A DNA stretch of 64,000 nt from SG8-38 sp041576815 (GTDB taxonomy: Bacteria; Myxococcota_A; Polyangia; Polyangiales; Houyiibacteriaceae). Below are positions 8,388 through 17,416 of this stretch, one piece after another. The translations under genes were made by a program, and so were the position numbers. Positions within the stretch are counted from its first letter, which is position 1; each line of letters begins with the position of its first letter. The notes beneath the pieces were generated by a model that saw only the letters and a program-made list of their open reading frames with translations, had not been told where the DNA came from and made no database searches. The stretch lies in the NCBI GenBank assembly GCA_041576815.1, contig JBFGKE010000010.1, positions 24,638 to 88,637 on the forward strand. The letters are read 5' to 3'.

Positions 8388-9224
8388 CTATTTCTCGTCG
8401 TCGACCTTGGGCTCCTCGCGCCGGCGTATCTCACCCGTAATTCGATCCGCGATGTCGGCGTTTTGGTCGCTGTCGTCGCCCTCGGCGACCATGTCTACGA
8501 GCGTCCCGTTTTCGTCGACTACATCCGGCTCGTTTTTCCTGAGCTTGGCGAGGCGGGCCACGGTTTTGGGATCCTCGAGAATCAGACAGTAGAAGCCATA
8601 GAACTCGTTGTTATCGACGGCCCGTGCGAGAATTCTCGGCTCGCGCCATTCGAACCACTCGGTGGCTGCTCCACCCGACGGAAGCACGCCCTTCTTTTTC
8701 TTGGCGCGGCCGTAGCGCTGCTGGAGCGCCCTGCCGAACTCGCCGAAGGTCGCACCCTCGAACACCGAGGCATCGAACGCTCGGTAGCGCTTCCAGAGCC
8801 GGTCGTTGATGAAAAAGAAGTAATCCTGGGTGTTCTTCGTCCGAACCCGGAGGAGTGACTCGCCGTTTCGGTGGGTGAACTCCCCCCGAAGATAGCCCGA
8901 GTCGTACGCGCTCGGTGTTCCATCGAACTCGAAATACGAGTCGCGAATCTCGCGCGTGTCCTCGGCCATCTTGTGGCGCAGCCGATCCTCTTCGATCGCA
9001 TCCGTCGTCTTGGCGATCGGCTCGCGGTAGGACCCTTCGATGTTTTTCTTGAGATGGCGGTACACCTGCTTCGGTGTCCAGCCCCACTCGATGTCGCCCA
9101 TCGAGCTTTCGAGCGCACTTTGGGCTCTTTTGCTCGCGCTGCCTTTGTCCGCATAGACGCCGGCCCCAATCAATAGCCCGAAGGCCACCAGAAACGCCAA
9201 ACTGGAGGAACGTCCCATCAGCAA
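8388..9224 (-). CDS. Hypothetical exported or membrane-anchored protein
   Basis: This 278-residue protein starts with an uncleaved-looking or cleavable signal segment (SSLAFLVAFGLLIGAGVYA). A mixed alpha/beta domain rich in charged residues follows: an N-terminal helical repeat GWTPKQVYRHLKKNIEGSYR, a middle section with YFEFDGTPSAYDSGYLRGEF and a four-lysine patch, and a very acidic C-terminus (VAEGDDSDQNAD). I recognise no enzymatic motif. A second in-frame ATG at 9218 is an equally good start. It is transcribed in the same direction as the FHA gene below it, with 74 bases between, so a loose operon is possible. Confidence 0.7.
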   Translation of the reverse strand: MLMGRSSSLAFLVAFGLLIGAGVYADKGSASKRAQSALESSMGDIEWGWTPKQVYRHLKKNIEGSYREPIAKTTDAIEEDRLRHKMAEDTREIRDSYFEFDGTPSAYDSGYLRGEFTHRNGESLLRVRTKNTQDYFFFINDRLWKRYRAFDASVFEGATFGEFGRALQQRYGRAKKKKGVLPSGGAATEWFEWREPRILARAVDNNEFYGFYCLILEDPKTVARLAKLRKNEPDVVDENGTLVDMVAEGDDSDQNADIADRITGEIRRREEPKVDDEK

Positions 9225-9290
9225 AACCCCTTCCCCCTCAAGCTAGCATCGACGGCACCACGGCTACAAAAAGGCTCCAGAATCACGCGT

Positions 9291-10118
9291 TTAGGGCTCG
9301 TTTGCGGCCTTTCCCTCGCCGAGCGCGACGAAGAGCATCGTGCCGCCAGCCACGGCGGCGGGCATGAACAGCAGGTTCACCAGGGGGATGAAGAGCAGGA
9401 CCCACACGCCCGTGCCAAAGCCCGCGACAGCGGGGAGCTGTCGGCGGACGAACGCGACGCGGTCGCCGACCGACCACTCCCGTCGAGCGGCCGGCCAGTC
9501 GATGTAGTCCACCCCGAGGTAGACCGCCGTGAGCACGAAGGCGGCCAGGGACACGAGCTGACCCACCCCTGGAACGAGAAAGGAGACGACGAACATCGGA
9601 CCGATGACGACGACGTAGACGACGACTTTGAGGAGCTCGATGCGGATCGTGCGGACGATGTCGGCGACCATCCTCCGAAACGAAAACGGCGCAGCCCGTC
9701 GGCCCGTGAGAATGTCCTCGACCGCCTCGCTGAGCGCGTCGTTGAAGGGGGCCGCGATGACGCTCGAGAGCAAGAACACCGCGATCAAGCCGAGCAGCGC
9801 GATCATGATCCCCGCGAGGACTTCGAGGAGCCATCGCAGCCCACGAAGCAGCCCCCCTGTCCAGCCGCTCGCGTCGCTCCAACTTTCGGGGAAAAGAGAC
9901 CAGACGGCGGCCGCGAGGTCGTCGTAGAGGCTTCCTGCCCCGTAAAAGACGCCGATCAGTGCGACGCCCGTGATCAAGATCGGAAACAGCCAATAGCGGG
10001 CAAGCCCGCGATGCTGGACATAGACGAACCGCATGCCTCGAAAGGCGTACGAGATTCCGCGGACGAAGCCGACGGGCGACTTCGCAACCGATCCTGCCGT
10101 GCTGACCACGCCCTTCAT
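9291..10118 (-). CDS. EI24/CysZ-family integral membrane protein
   Basis: This is a 275-residue polytopic membrane protein with the layout of the EI24/CysZ (formerly DUF540) family: an N-terminal amphipathic segment FVRGISYAFRGMRFVYVQH, then membrane segments near 42-62, 95-125, 165-205 and 235-265. The conserved SSVIAAPFNDALSEAVED motif between the second and third hydrophobic blocks is the family signature. CysZ imports sulfate in enterobacteria, but most distant members have no proven substrate, so I do not transfer that function. The gene begins 13 bases after the stop of the MCE gene, so it is probably in one operon with it and may belong to envelope lipid or solute transport. Confidence 0.8.
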   Translation of the reverse strand: MKGVVSTAGSVAKSPVGFVRGISYAFRGMRFVYVQHRGLARYWLFPILITGVALIGVFYGAGSLYDDLAAAVWSLFPESWSDASGWTGGLLRGLRWLLEVLAGIMIALLGLIAVFLLSSVIAAPFNDALSEAVEDILTGRRAAPFSFRRMVADIVRTIRIELLKVVVYVVVIGPMFVVSFLVPGVGQLVSLAAFVLTAVYLGVDYIDWPAARREWSVGDRVAFVRRQLPAVAGFGTGVWVLLFIPLVNLLFMPAAVAGGTMLFVALGEGKAANEP

Positions 10119-10131
10119 GCTTCGACCTCTC

Positions 10132-11598
10132 TTAGCGCGGAAGCGCCACGGCGCCGAGTGGGATAAGCGGCTTCAGGTCCTCGTCGTCGAACCGCAGCTG
10201 CAGGCCGACGAAATAGTCGCGGCCCCTGTTGATGACGTTGTCGACTCCGGCGAGGAGCCAGAACCGCCGGAGGATCTCGAAACCCGCACGAATTCGGAGC
10301 CGTGGATAGATCCGTCTCCCAAACTCGAAGAGGTCGGTGTTGATTTCGAGACGGTCCCGGATGACCTTGATGTCGAGGCCGAGCCCGCCGGTCGATTCGA
10401 TGATGCCGAATCGAAAGGTCGCGAACGAAATGGTTTTGCCGAACTGCGCGGAAAACCGCAGGCGATTGGTGCGGCTGATTTCGGTTCGCTTGAACTCGTT
10501 CGGCTGGAAGAGAGGCGGCGGGCTTTGACGGATGATGCTTTCCGAGACCGTGATCGAGCCCCGCGGGTCGTCGACGAACTGGACGAGGAAGTAGCGGCCC
10601 TCGCGCGGCTTCAGGTAGATCGAAAAATAGGTCTTGAACGCGTTCGAAATCGCATAGTACTCGCTCCGGAGCTCGACGATCGTGCGCAGCCGGTTGAGCC
10701 CGCCGACGAAGCTGTTGAGCCCCTGCGCCACGCCCTCGACCTCGTCGATCAGCGTTTCGTCTTGGGTGAGACGCCCGATGGTCCCTTCGCCGCGCGCCGT
10801 ACGCTCCGTCACCACCTTGACGTCTTCGAGAACGGCGTTGAGCTGGTCGGCTGCACGATGGATCGACGCGATGGTGTCGTCGACCTCGGCCACCCCACGA
10901 TCGATGTCGCCTCTGCGCTCGTGGATGATCTGGCTGAGGTCGTCGGTTGCGAGCTCGACGTTCTCCATGATCCGGATGATTCGTGGCCCCGCTTCGTCCG
11001 TGACGACCTTGATGTTCTCGAGAGCGTCGCTCAAGTTCCGGAGCGCGCTCTGCATGCGGTCCCCGGCCTCTTCGGTGCCGAAGGCGCGCTCCATCTGCTG
11101 GGTGATCTTGCGAACGCTCTGGGCGATGTCGTTGACGGTCACCAGGATGTCGTCGGTTTGTACACCTTCTTCGGCGGTCTGAATCTCCCCCCCGTCGGGT
11201 ATTCTCGGAAGTCCAGGTGTGCCGGGATCGATGACCAGGACCTGCTCTCCCAGAAGCGACAGGCTCCGCATCGTGACACGCGCATCCTCGTAGAGAGTGA
11301 TCTCGGGCTCGATGCGGAGGTCGACCCGCGCTCGCGTCCCGTCGAGGCGAATCGAGGAAATGTACCCGACCGGAATGCCGGCGACGAGCACCCGGGACTT
11401 TGCGACCAGACCCTGCACGTCGTCGAAATACGCATAGACCCCGTAGCCTGAATCGGCGGTCGATCGTTCGTCGACGTAGCGATAGACGGCAAAGGTGACG
11501 ATCAGTCCGAGAACCACCATCAGGCCGACCCGGGCCGCGTTCCAAGTCTCTCGCATGAGGACGGGCGAAGCGTAGTCGAACCGGACCAAAACAGCCAT
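10132..11598 (-). CDS. MlaD/MCE-family protein with C-terminal beta-barrel-like domain
   Basis: This 488-residue protein has one N-terminal membrane helix (about 23-40), an MCE domain (about 47-130; GVYAYFDDVQGLVAKSRVL and VGYISSIRLDGT), and a long helical stretch (about 160-280). Its C-terminal ~170 residues are built of alternating beta strands (KTISFATFRFGIIES, DRLEINTDLFEFG, DYFVGLQLRF). MCE proteins form hexameric rings or needles that move phospholipids between inner and outer membranes. The barrel-like tail suggests that it reaches or inserts into the outer membrane. The start ATG at 11598 has an AAGGGGG ribosome site; longer frames would run into the divergent uppP gene. No permease (MlaE) or ATPase (MlaF) is adjacent. 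The next gene in the same direction is the EI24-like membrane protein. Confidence 0.85.
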   Translation of the reverse strand: MAVLVRFDYASPVLMRETWNAARVGLMVVLGLIVTFAVYRYVDERSTADSGYGVYAYFDDVQGLVAKSRVLVAGIPVGYISSIRLDGTRARVDLRIEPEITLYEDARVTMRSLSLLGEQVLVIDPGTPGLPRIPDGGEIQTAEEGVQTDDILVTVNDIAQSVRKITQQMERAFGTEEAGDRMQSALRNLSDALENIKVVTDEAGPRIIRIMENVELATDDLSQIIHERRGDIDRGVAEVDDTIASIHRAADQLNAVLEDVKVVTERTARGEGTIGRLTQDETLIDEVEGVAQGLNSFVGGLNRLRTIVELRSEYYAISNAFKTYFSIYLKPREGRYFLVQFVDDPRGSITVSESIIRQSPPPLFQPNEFKRTEISRTNRLRFSAQFGKTISFATFRFGIIESTGGLGLDIKVIRDRLEINTDLFEFGRRIYPRLRIRAGFEILRRFWLLAGVDNVINRGRDYFVGLQLRFDDEDLKPLIPLGAVALPR

Positions 11599-11669
11599 GA
11601 CCCCCTTTGCGACGGAGGGCCGCCAGTGCTCCTTGCGGTACGCGAAAACAACCGCTATGGCCTTGCAAC
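11599..11669. promoter_or_regulatory. Short divergent region between MCE and uppP genes
   Basis: The 71 bases between the chosen starts of the MCE gene (minus) and uppP (plus) must contain both promoters or share them with coding DNA. A ribosome site AAGGGGG for the MCE gene is visible at its left side. No clear -35/-10 pair was found by eye. Confidence 0.35.
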
Positions 11670-12467
11670 TTGTCTGAGGGGATCGATGCGGCGACGGCAG
11701 CCTTGCTGGGGGCGTTACAGGGGCTGACCGAATTCCTTCCAGTGTCGAGCAGCGGGCATGTCGCAATCGGTGCGCACTACTTCGGAGTTGGTGAGGGGTC
11801 GCTCGCGCTGGTCGTCCTCCTCCACGTGGGCACGTTCGTCGCGACAGTCATCGCCTTCCGCTACGACGTTCTCGCTCTCTTGCGAGAAGCGGTAGCCGCG
11901 GTCCGTGAGCCCGGCCGCCTTCGCAAGACCGCGGAGGGCCGCACCCTCGGCGGCATCGTGATCGCGACCGCGATCACCGTCGTCATCGCCCTGCTGCTCC
12001 GTGATTCCGCGGAGGCGTTCGCGGAAGACATCGAGCTCGTCGGCTTCGGCTTTCTGGTGTCGGCAGCGTTCCTCCTCGCAAGCGGCATTTCTCGAGGCGC
12101 AAGCGTGGAGCTCTCGTGGTGGCAGGCCGTCGGTGTGGGGCTCGCTCAGGGCGTCGCCGTGCTGCCCGGCGTCAGCCGGAGCGGCGTGACGATCGCCGTC
12201 GCCATGTTGCTTGGAGCTCGAGGGAACACGGCGTTCCGCTTTTCGTTCCTCGCCTCCCTTCCCGCCATCGCCGTGGCTGCGCTCTACGAGGCGAGCGGCG
12301 CAAACGGCCTCGGCTCGCTCGGGCTTTCCGCGTGGGTCGGCGGCGCGACCGCGCTGGTGACGGGATTGGTCGCGCTTGCTATTCTCCGCGAAATCATCCT
12401 GGTCGGTCGCATGTGGACGTTCGCCGTTTACCTCGTGCCGCTCGGCCTGTTCATGATCACCCGCTGA
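11670..12467 (+). CDS. uppP: Undecaprenyl-diphosphate phosphatase
   Basis: UppP (BacA) recycles the undecaprenyl carrier lipid by removing one phosphate from undecaprenyl pyrophosphate, which supplies peptidoglycan and polysaccharide synthesis and confers bacitracin tolerance. Both family signatures are present: GLTEFLPVSSSGHV near the N-terminus and LPGVSRSGVTIAVAMLLG in the second half, with about eight hydrophobic segments between and after. The open frame extends to an ATG at 11607, but homologues start a few residues before the ALLGALQGLTEF segment, so I choose the TTG at 11670 (265 residues). That start is not certain because its ribosome site is weak. The start lies close to the divergent MCE gene. 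The following genes make GDP-mannose precursors, so a cell-surface polysaccharide link is plausible. Confidence 0.92.
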   Translation: MSEGIDAATAALLGALQGLTEFLPVSSSGHVAIGAHYFGVGEGSLALVVLLHVGTFVATVIAFRYDVLALLREAVAAVREPGRLRKTAEGRTLGGIVIATAITVVIALLLRDSAEAFAEDIELVGFGFLVSAAFLLASGISRGASVELSWWQAVGVGLAQGVAVLPGVSRSGVTIAVAMLLGARGNTAFRFSFLASLPAIAVAALYEASGANGLGSLGLSAWVGGATALVTGLVALAILREIILVGRMWTFAVYLVPLGLFMITR

Positions 12468-12481
12468 GGACCGCGCAGCTC

Positions 12482-13558
12482 ATGACCCACTCGGAAAAAG
12501 CGTACGCGGTGATCATGGCCGGAGGCTCCGGCACTCGCTTCTGGCCGCTGTCCCGCGGAACGCGTCCCAAGCAGTTTCTCGCGCTCGGGCCGGACGATCG
12601 CTCGTTGCTTCGCGCGACCGCGGAGCGGGTGTGGGACATGCTTCCTCCGGAGCGTACGCTGGTCGTGACCTCGGAAGCGCTTCGCTCGCAGGTGGAGCAC
12701 GAGCTCCCCGAGCTCGCGGCTACCCACATTTTGGGGGAGCCGGTGGGAAGGAACACGGCGCCGTGCATAGGATGGGCGGCCACCCACGTGCGGCGGCTCG
12801 ATCCGGACGCGATCATGGCGGTTCTGCCCGCCGATCACTACATCGGCGAAACGGAAGCGTACATCGAGACGCTGCGGCGAGGACTCGATGCGGCAACGCA
12901 CGGTGACTACGTCACGATCGGGATTCGCCCGACCCGGCCGGAGACGGGCTACGGCTACATCGAGGTCGGCGGCGAGCTCGACCCTGGCGTTTACCGGGCC
13001 CGTCGCTTCGTCGAAAAACCGAATCGGCAACGCGCAGAGCAGTTCGTCGCGAGTGGCAGCTTCCTGTGGAACAGCGGCATGTTCTTCTTTTTGGCATCGA
13101 GGATCCTCGAAGCGATCGGTCAGCACCTTCCAGGCTTGGGCCGGGAGCTCGAGCGGTACGACCAGGCAGCCGCGGCCGGGCACGAGCAAGAAACCGTTCG
13201 GGAGAGTTATGGCGGTTTGCCCGCCGTCAGCATCGACCATGGGATCATGGAGAAGGTGAGCGCGGTCAGCGTCGTGCCCGGGTCCTTCGAGTGGTCCGAC
13301 CTCGGAAGCTGGACGTCCGCGTGGGAGCTCGCACCCCGCGACGAGCATGGGAACGTGTTGCCCGACGACGCCATCACGATCGATGCGAAAGACAACTACG
13401 TCTGCACCACGGACGACAAGCTGGTCGTCGTCATCGGCGTCGACGACTTGGTCATCGTCGATGCGGGGGATGCGTTACTCGTGGTCCCGAGGGACCGAGC
13501 CCAAGAAGTTCGCGAGGTCGTCGCCACCCTCCGCGAACGAAACGACCCTCGAAAGTAG
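12482..13558 (+). CDS. manC: Mannose-1-phosphate guanylyltransferase
   Basis: This enzyme condenses GTP and mannose-1-phosphate to GDP-mannose. The nucleotidyltransferase signature VIMAGGSGTRFWPLSR (residues 10-25), PKQFLAL, the NTAPCIGWAA stretch, VLPADHYI and the FVEKPNRQRA motif are all diagnostic of the ManC/GMP type. The C-terminal isomerase (cupin) domain of bifunctional enzymes is absent, so at 358 residues it is a short, monofunctional form. The ATG at 12482 lies 14 bases after the uppP stop, and the stop is followed after three bases by the phosphomannomutase start. GDP-mannose supply for lipopolysaccharide or exopolysaccharide is the likely purpose. Confidence 0.94.
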   Translation: MTHSEKAYAVIMAGGSGTRFWPLSRGTRPKQFLALGPDDRSLLRATAERVWDMLPPERTLVVTSEALRSQVEHELPELAATHILGEPVGRNTAPCIGWAATHVRRLDPDAIMAVLPADHYIGETEAYIETLRRGLDAATHGDYVTIGIRPTRPETGYGYIEVGGELDPGVYRARRFVEKPNRQRAEQFVASGSFLWNSGMFFFLASRILEAIGQHLPGLGRELERYDQAAAAGHEQETVRESYGGLPAVSIDHGIMEKVSAVSVVPGSFEWSDLGSWTSAWELAPRDEHGNVLPDDAITIDAKDNYVCTTDDKLVVVIGVDDLVIVDAGDALLVVPRDRAQEVREVVATLRERNDPRK

Positions 13559-13561
13559 GCG

Positions 13562-14917
13562 ATGAATCCACACGTTTTTCGCGAGTACGACATTCGAGGC
13601 CACGCCGAACGGGACTTCGACGATGACTTCGTGAAGGCGCTAGGGCTGAGCCTCGGCACGTTTTTCGCGAAGCGAGCCCTTCGGCGCATTGCCGTGGGTC
13701 GCGACTGCCGATTGAGCTCGCCGCGCCTGTACCGGGCGTTGTGCGAGGGCCTCGTCGAAACCGGGATGCAGGTGGTCGACGTCGGAGTCGGTCCGACACC
13801 GCTCCTCTACTTTGCCGTACACCACTACGATCTCGACGGTGGCATACAGATCACGGGCAGCCACAACCCACCCGATGAAAACGGCTTCAAGATGATGGTG
13901 GGCAAAGCCTCGCTGTATGGAGAAGACATCGGTGAGCTCCGGACGGCCGTCGAAACGCGGACCTTTTCGCGCGCCCCGGGGGGTCACGTCGAAGCGGCCG
14001 ACCCGACGCCTGCCTACGTGGAAAAGGCGGTGAGCGACATCCACCTCGGGCGGCGCAACATCCGATTCGCGGTCGACGCGGGGAACGGTGCGGGTGGCCC
14101 GTTGGCCCTGCGGACCATGAAAGCCCTCGGGTTGAATCCCACTGCGCTGCTCTGTGAGATGGACGGAACGTTTCCCGTGCATCACGCCGACCCGACCGAC
14201 CCCGCCACCTTGGAGATGCTCAGGCGCCGAGTGCTCGACGACGGCTTGGAGCTCGGCTTCGCGTACGACGGTGATGCGGATCGAGTCGGCGTCATCGATG
14301 GCAGAGGCGAGGTGATCTGGGGCGACAAGCTGATGATCGTCCTCTCCCGAGCGCTCCTCGAGCAACACCCGGGCGCCACGATCATCGGCGAGGTCAAGTG
14401 TTCGCAGACCCTCTACGACGACATCGAGGCCCGCGGGGGTCGGGGGCTTCTCTGGAAAACGGGGCACTCGCTCATCAAGACCAAGATGAAAGAAGAAAAC
14501 GCCCTCCTCGCCGGTGAGATGAGCGGCCATATTTTCTTCGCCGACCGTTACTACGGCTTCGATGATGCGATCTACGCCACGCTTCGCATCCTCGAAATCA
14601 TCTCTCGAAGTGACGAGCCGCTTCACGCGATGCTGAGCGACGTCCCGGCGACGTTCGCGACACCAGAGATTCGGATCGACTGCGACGACACGCTCAAGTT
14701 CGATCTCGTTCAGCGGATCGTCGAGCACTACCGTCCGACACACGACTTGGTCGACATCGACGGGGCGCGCATTCAGCTCGAGGGAGGTTGGGCGCTCGTG
14801 CGCGCCTCCAACACGCAGCCGGTTTTGGTACTACGCTTCGAAGCAGATTCGGAGGATAGGCTCGCCGCGATTCGTACGGAGGTCGAATCAGTCCTCGAGC
14901 GGTTCAGGCGCAGCTGA
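13562..14917 (+). CDS. Phosphomannomutase/phosphoglucomutase
   Basis: This 451-residue alpha-D-phosphohexomutase interconverts hexose-6- and hexose-1-phosphates. It shows the phosphoserine loop ITGSHNPPDENGFKMM (S100), the metal-binding loop YDGDADRVGVID, the sugar-binding GEMSGHIFFADRYYG, and the C-terminal phosphate-contact loop RASNTQPVLVLRFEA. The GEMSGH form and the neighbouring GDP-mannose enzyme favour a phosphomannomutase/AlgC-like role that supplies mannose-1-phosphate. Many such enzymes also use glucose phosphate. It starts three bases after manC. Its final 30 bases overlap the 3' end of the convergent gene on the other strand. Confidence 0.93.
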   Translation: MNPHVFREYDIRGHAERDFDDDFVKALGLSLGTFFAKRALRRIAVGRDCRLSSPRLYRALCEGLVETGMQVVDVGVGPTPLLYFAVHHYDLDGGIQITGSHNPPDENGFKMMVGKASLYGEDIGELRTAVETRTFSRAPGGHVEAADPTPAYVEKAVSDIHLGRRNIRFAVDAGNGAGGPLALRTMKALGLNPTALLCEMDGTFPVHHADPTDPATLEMLRRRVLDDGLELGFAYDGDADRVGVIDGRGEVIWGDKLMIVLSRALLEQHPGATIIGEVKCSQTLYDDIEARGGRGLLWKTGHSLIKTKMKEENALLAGEMSGHIFFADRYYGFDDAIYATLRILEIISRSDEPLHAMLSDVPATFATPEIRIDCDDTLKFDLVQRIVEHYRPTHDLVDIDGARIQLEGGWALVRASNTQPVLVLRFEADSEDRLAAIRTEVESVLERFRRS

Positions 14918-16630
14918 GGCAGGCACCGCGGGCAGCTCGACCGCGATGCTGGCACGGTGCGAGCCCGCCTCCGTCGTCGCCCAGTCGCTGGGCCCGATGA
15001 CCTCGCGCGTGGTTTCGTGGGCGGGGTGATGGATGAGAAGCTCTTGGCCCTCGTGGATGGTGCTCACCGGGATTTGCGCGCGTGAGCCGGTACCCACGAA
15101 ACGGTAGACCTTCGCGCCCGGCGGGTTCGTCACGACCCGAACCGCGCCGCCCCCCACCGCGTCGCTACCGACCGCCGCGCCTAGTGGTTGGCCCAAATCG
15201 CCCCGAGCAGCGTTCGCCGCTTGGGGCGCCGCCTGTATCGCAAGCTCGTAAACCGGCCCACTGACCCCCTCCGGCCAGACGGCGCCCTCGGGCACGGATG
15301 CGCGGCTGGGCCGAAGACCGTCGCCGAGCACGACGAACTCGTGTGAAGCGCCGGCGCGCAGGCCGGAGGCGACGGCAGGACCCCGGCCGACGAACACGAA
15401 GACCTGCGCGTCGTCGGGGCTCACGGTGAGCTCGATCACGCCGCTCTCTGCAACCGGTACCGGCGCTGACGCAGATCGCTGAAACAGACCATCGAGCGTC
15501 CCGGACGCGATCAGCGCGTACACGCCGAGGCCAAGCGCCGCCGCGAGGAGCCAGATCCCCCAACCGCCCCGACGCCTTGGAAGCGTAGGGGCCGGCGCCG
15601 CAGACGGCCGATCGGGCTGAGGCGCAGACGGTGGTCGCGACGCGCGGCTCGGCGGCTCCGAGGCGGAGTCGGGCCGCGGTGGGGTGGTGACGGTTCCAGT
15701 CCCGAACACCGATTCGCTCGCTGTGTCCAGCCCGCCCGCGGGTGCCCGGGTGCGAACCGACTCGGAGACGGACACGTAGACCGATTCGGCGACCGATGCC
15801 GCCGAGGATTCTTCTTCCTCGGCCGCAGGCGGTTGCCACTTGCGAATCGTCGCGGTGATCGGATCCGCCACCCGCTGGGAGATCGGCCGTCGCTCGCGCG
15901 CAGCCCCGCCCGCCTCGGTTGGTTGCGGAGGCCGGAGGTCGGGAATCGAGACCGACGCGCGCTTACGCGCGGGCTCGGATGGCGGCACCGGCACGGTTTC
16001 CGGCTGAAGGTCGAGGTCGACGTCCTTTGCGACCGGCCTCGGCATCCGAATGCGCTCGGTGATCGGCTCGTCGGCCTCCGGGTCTCCCCAGGGTGACTCG
16101 ACGGCGGAGGGTCCCGAGGTCCGCACCGACGGATCGCGGAGAAGCTCGTCCAACTCGGCGTCGAGCTCGCTGGGATCGATTCGAGACGCGTCTTCGAGGG
16201 CGGGAGGTCGATCGCTTTCGCGGACCAAGCGCGCGAGCACACGGCGCGAGGCACCTCGATTGATGGGGATCAGGGATGCCTCGATGGCATCGTGGAGATG
16301 GCGCAGGTCGCGCGGATGGCCGGTCGCACTCTCCTTCACGAGCTGCAGGAGATTCGGCGGCACGCCGGGGCCTGCCGCAACCAGCAGGCGACCGAGGACC
16401 GAAGCGAGCGAACGCGCCGCCTCGGCCGGCTCGGCACGCTCGGCAGAATCGGCAACGAGGACTGCGCCGTCCAACGTCACACGGACGTCGTCGGCCTCGA
16501 GCCTCACCGACTCCTGCAACAGGCCTTCACAGGCCTCGAGCGCGACGAAGGCTCCGATCTCGAAAGGCAGGCGATCGCCGCGCTTCTCCAGCTCATCCAC
16601 CAGTTGGCCCACGCCGACGTCTCTGCTCAT
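14888..16630 (-). CDS. Membrane protein with degenerate kinase-like N-terminus and PEGA-like C-terminus
   Basis: This 580-residue protein is not a clear family member. Residues ~20-130 read like the remains of a protein-kinase C-lobe: FEIGAFVALEACEGLLQ, then VTLDGAVLVADSAER where a kinase would have its DFG strand, then AARSLASVLGRLL and a GHPRDLRHLHDAI helix. The glycine loop, catalytic lysine and HRD motif are absent. A long Pro/Ser/Glu-rich disordered region follows (about 165-350). There is then one transmembrane helix (about 355-377, GGWGIWLLAAALGLGVYALI) and a periplasmic beta-rich region with two PEGA-like units (VIELTVSPDDAQVFVF and VRVVTNPPGAKVYRF). It begins nine bases after hisF on the same strand and is probably the last gene of that operon, although its function looks unrelated to histidine. 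Confidence 0.75.
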   Translation of the reverse strand: MSRDVGVGQLVDELEKRGDRLPFEIGAFVALEACEGLLQESVRLEADDVRVTLDGAVLVADSAERAEPAEAARSLASVLGRLLVAAGPGVPPNLLQLVKESATGHPRDLRHLHDAIEASLIPINRGASRRVLARLVRESDRPPALEDASRIDPSELDAELDELLRDPSVRTSGPSAVESPWGDPEADEPITERIRMPRPVAKDVDLDLQPETVPVPPSEPARKRASVSIPDLRPPQPTEAGGAARERRPISQRVADPITATIRKWQPPAAEEEESSAASVAESVYVSVSESVRTRAPAGGLDTASESVFGTGTVTTPPRPDSASEPPSRASRPPSAPQPDRPSAAPAPTLPRRRGGWGIWLLAAALGLGVYALIASGTLDGLFQRSASAPVPVAESGVIELTVSPDDAQVFVFVGRGPAVASGLRAGASHEFVVLGDGLRPSRASVPEGAVWPEGVSGPVYELAIQAAPQAANAARGDLGQPLGAAVGSDAVGGGAVRVVTNPPGAKVYRFVGTGSRAQIPVSTIHEGQELLIHHPAHETTREVIGPSDWATTEAGSHRASIAVELPAVPASAAPEPLED

Positions 16631-16639
16631 CGCGTCCCC

Positions 16640-17416
16640 TCAATCCCGCTCGGGCGGGCGTACACACACCCCTCGTTCGATTAAGTACTCTTTGACCTCC
16701 GCCACCGTGAAGTGGCCGTCGTGAAAGATGGAAGCCGCAAGCGCTGCGTCCGCCCCTCCGGCGTCGAGCCCCTCGCAGACGTGCGCCAAAGTCCCGACAC
16801 CCCCCGAAGCTACAACCGGAATCGGGACCGCGTCCACAACTGCGCGCGTCAACACGAGATCGTAGCCGTCCCGGGTGCCGTCCCGGTCCATGCTGGTCAG
16901 CAAGATCTCCCCGGCACCGTAATCTGCCATCTTTTCGGCCCACTCGATCGCGTCGAGCCCCGTATCGCGTCGTCCGCCGTGGGTGTAAACCGTCCACCGG
17001 TCGGTGTCTCCTGCGACTCGCTTGGCGTCGATCGCAACGACGATGGCCTGTGAGCCGTACGCCAAGGCCATGTCCCGGACGAACGTGGGGTTCGCGACGG
17101 CGGCGCTGTTGATCGACACCTTGTCGGCGCCGGCGTGCAGGAGCTCACTCACGTCGCGGCGCTCACGGACGCCTCCGCCAACCGTGAGAGGGACGGCGAC
17201 CGTCGAGGCTGCGCGGTCGACCAAGTCGAAAAGCGTTCGACGGTTCTCGTGGGAGGCGGTGATGTCGAGGAAGGTGATCTCGTCGGCACCTCCGTCGCTG
17301 TATCGCTGCGCGCTCTCCACCGGATCCCCGGCGTCGCGGAGGCCGACGAAGTTGACACCCTTCACGACGCGTCCTTCTTTCACGTCGAGACAGGGGATGA
17401 TCCGTTTGGCGAGCAT
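16640..17416 (-). CDS. hisF: Imidazole glycerol phosphate synthase, cyclase subunit
   Basis: HisF uses ammonia from HisH to convert PRFAR into imidazole glycerol phosphate and AICAR. The protein starts MLAKRIIPCLDVKEGRVVKG, the textbook HisF N-terminus with the catalytic Asp in CLDV. The phosphate loops GGGVRERRDVSELL and ASGGVGTLAHVCEG and the second catalytic Asp region LTSMDRDGTRDGYD are all visible. The start ATG at 17416 shares its A with the hisA stop (TGATG), so an upstream extension of the frame is not real. At 258 residues it is of standard length. Confidence 0.97.
   Translation of the reverse strand: MLAKRIIPCLDVKEGRVVKGVNFVGLRDAGDPVESAQRYSDGGADEITFLDITASHENRRTLFDLVDRAASTVAVPLTVGGGVRERRDVSELLHAGADKVSINSAAVANPTFVRDMALAYGSQAIVVAIDAKRVAGDTDRWTVYTHGGRRDTGLDAIEWAEKMADYGAGEILLTSMDRDGTRDGYDLVLTRAVVDAVPIPVVASGGVGTLAHVCEGLDAGGADAALAASIFHDGHFTVAEVKEYLIERGVCVRPPERD

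Noticed and set aside
10033..11451. 472-residue plus-strand frame
   Set aside because: It is antisense to the MCE gene; the repetitive Glu/Arg/Asp/Val composition is typical of a reverse-frame shadow.
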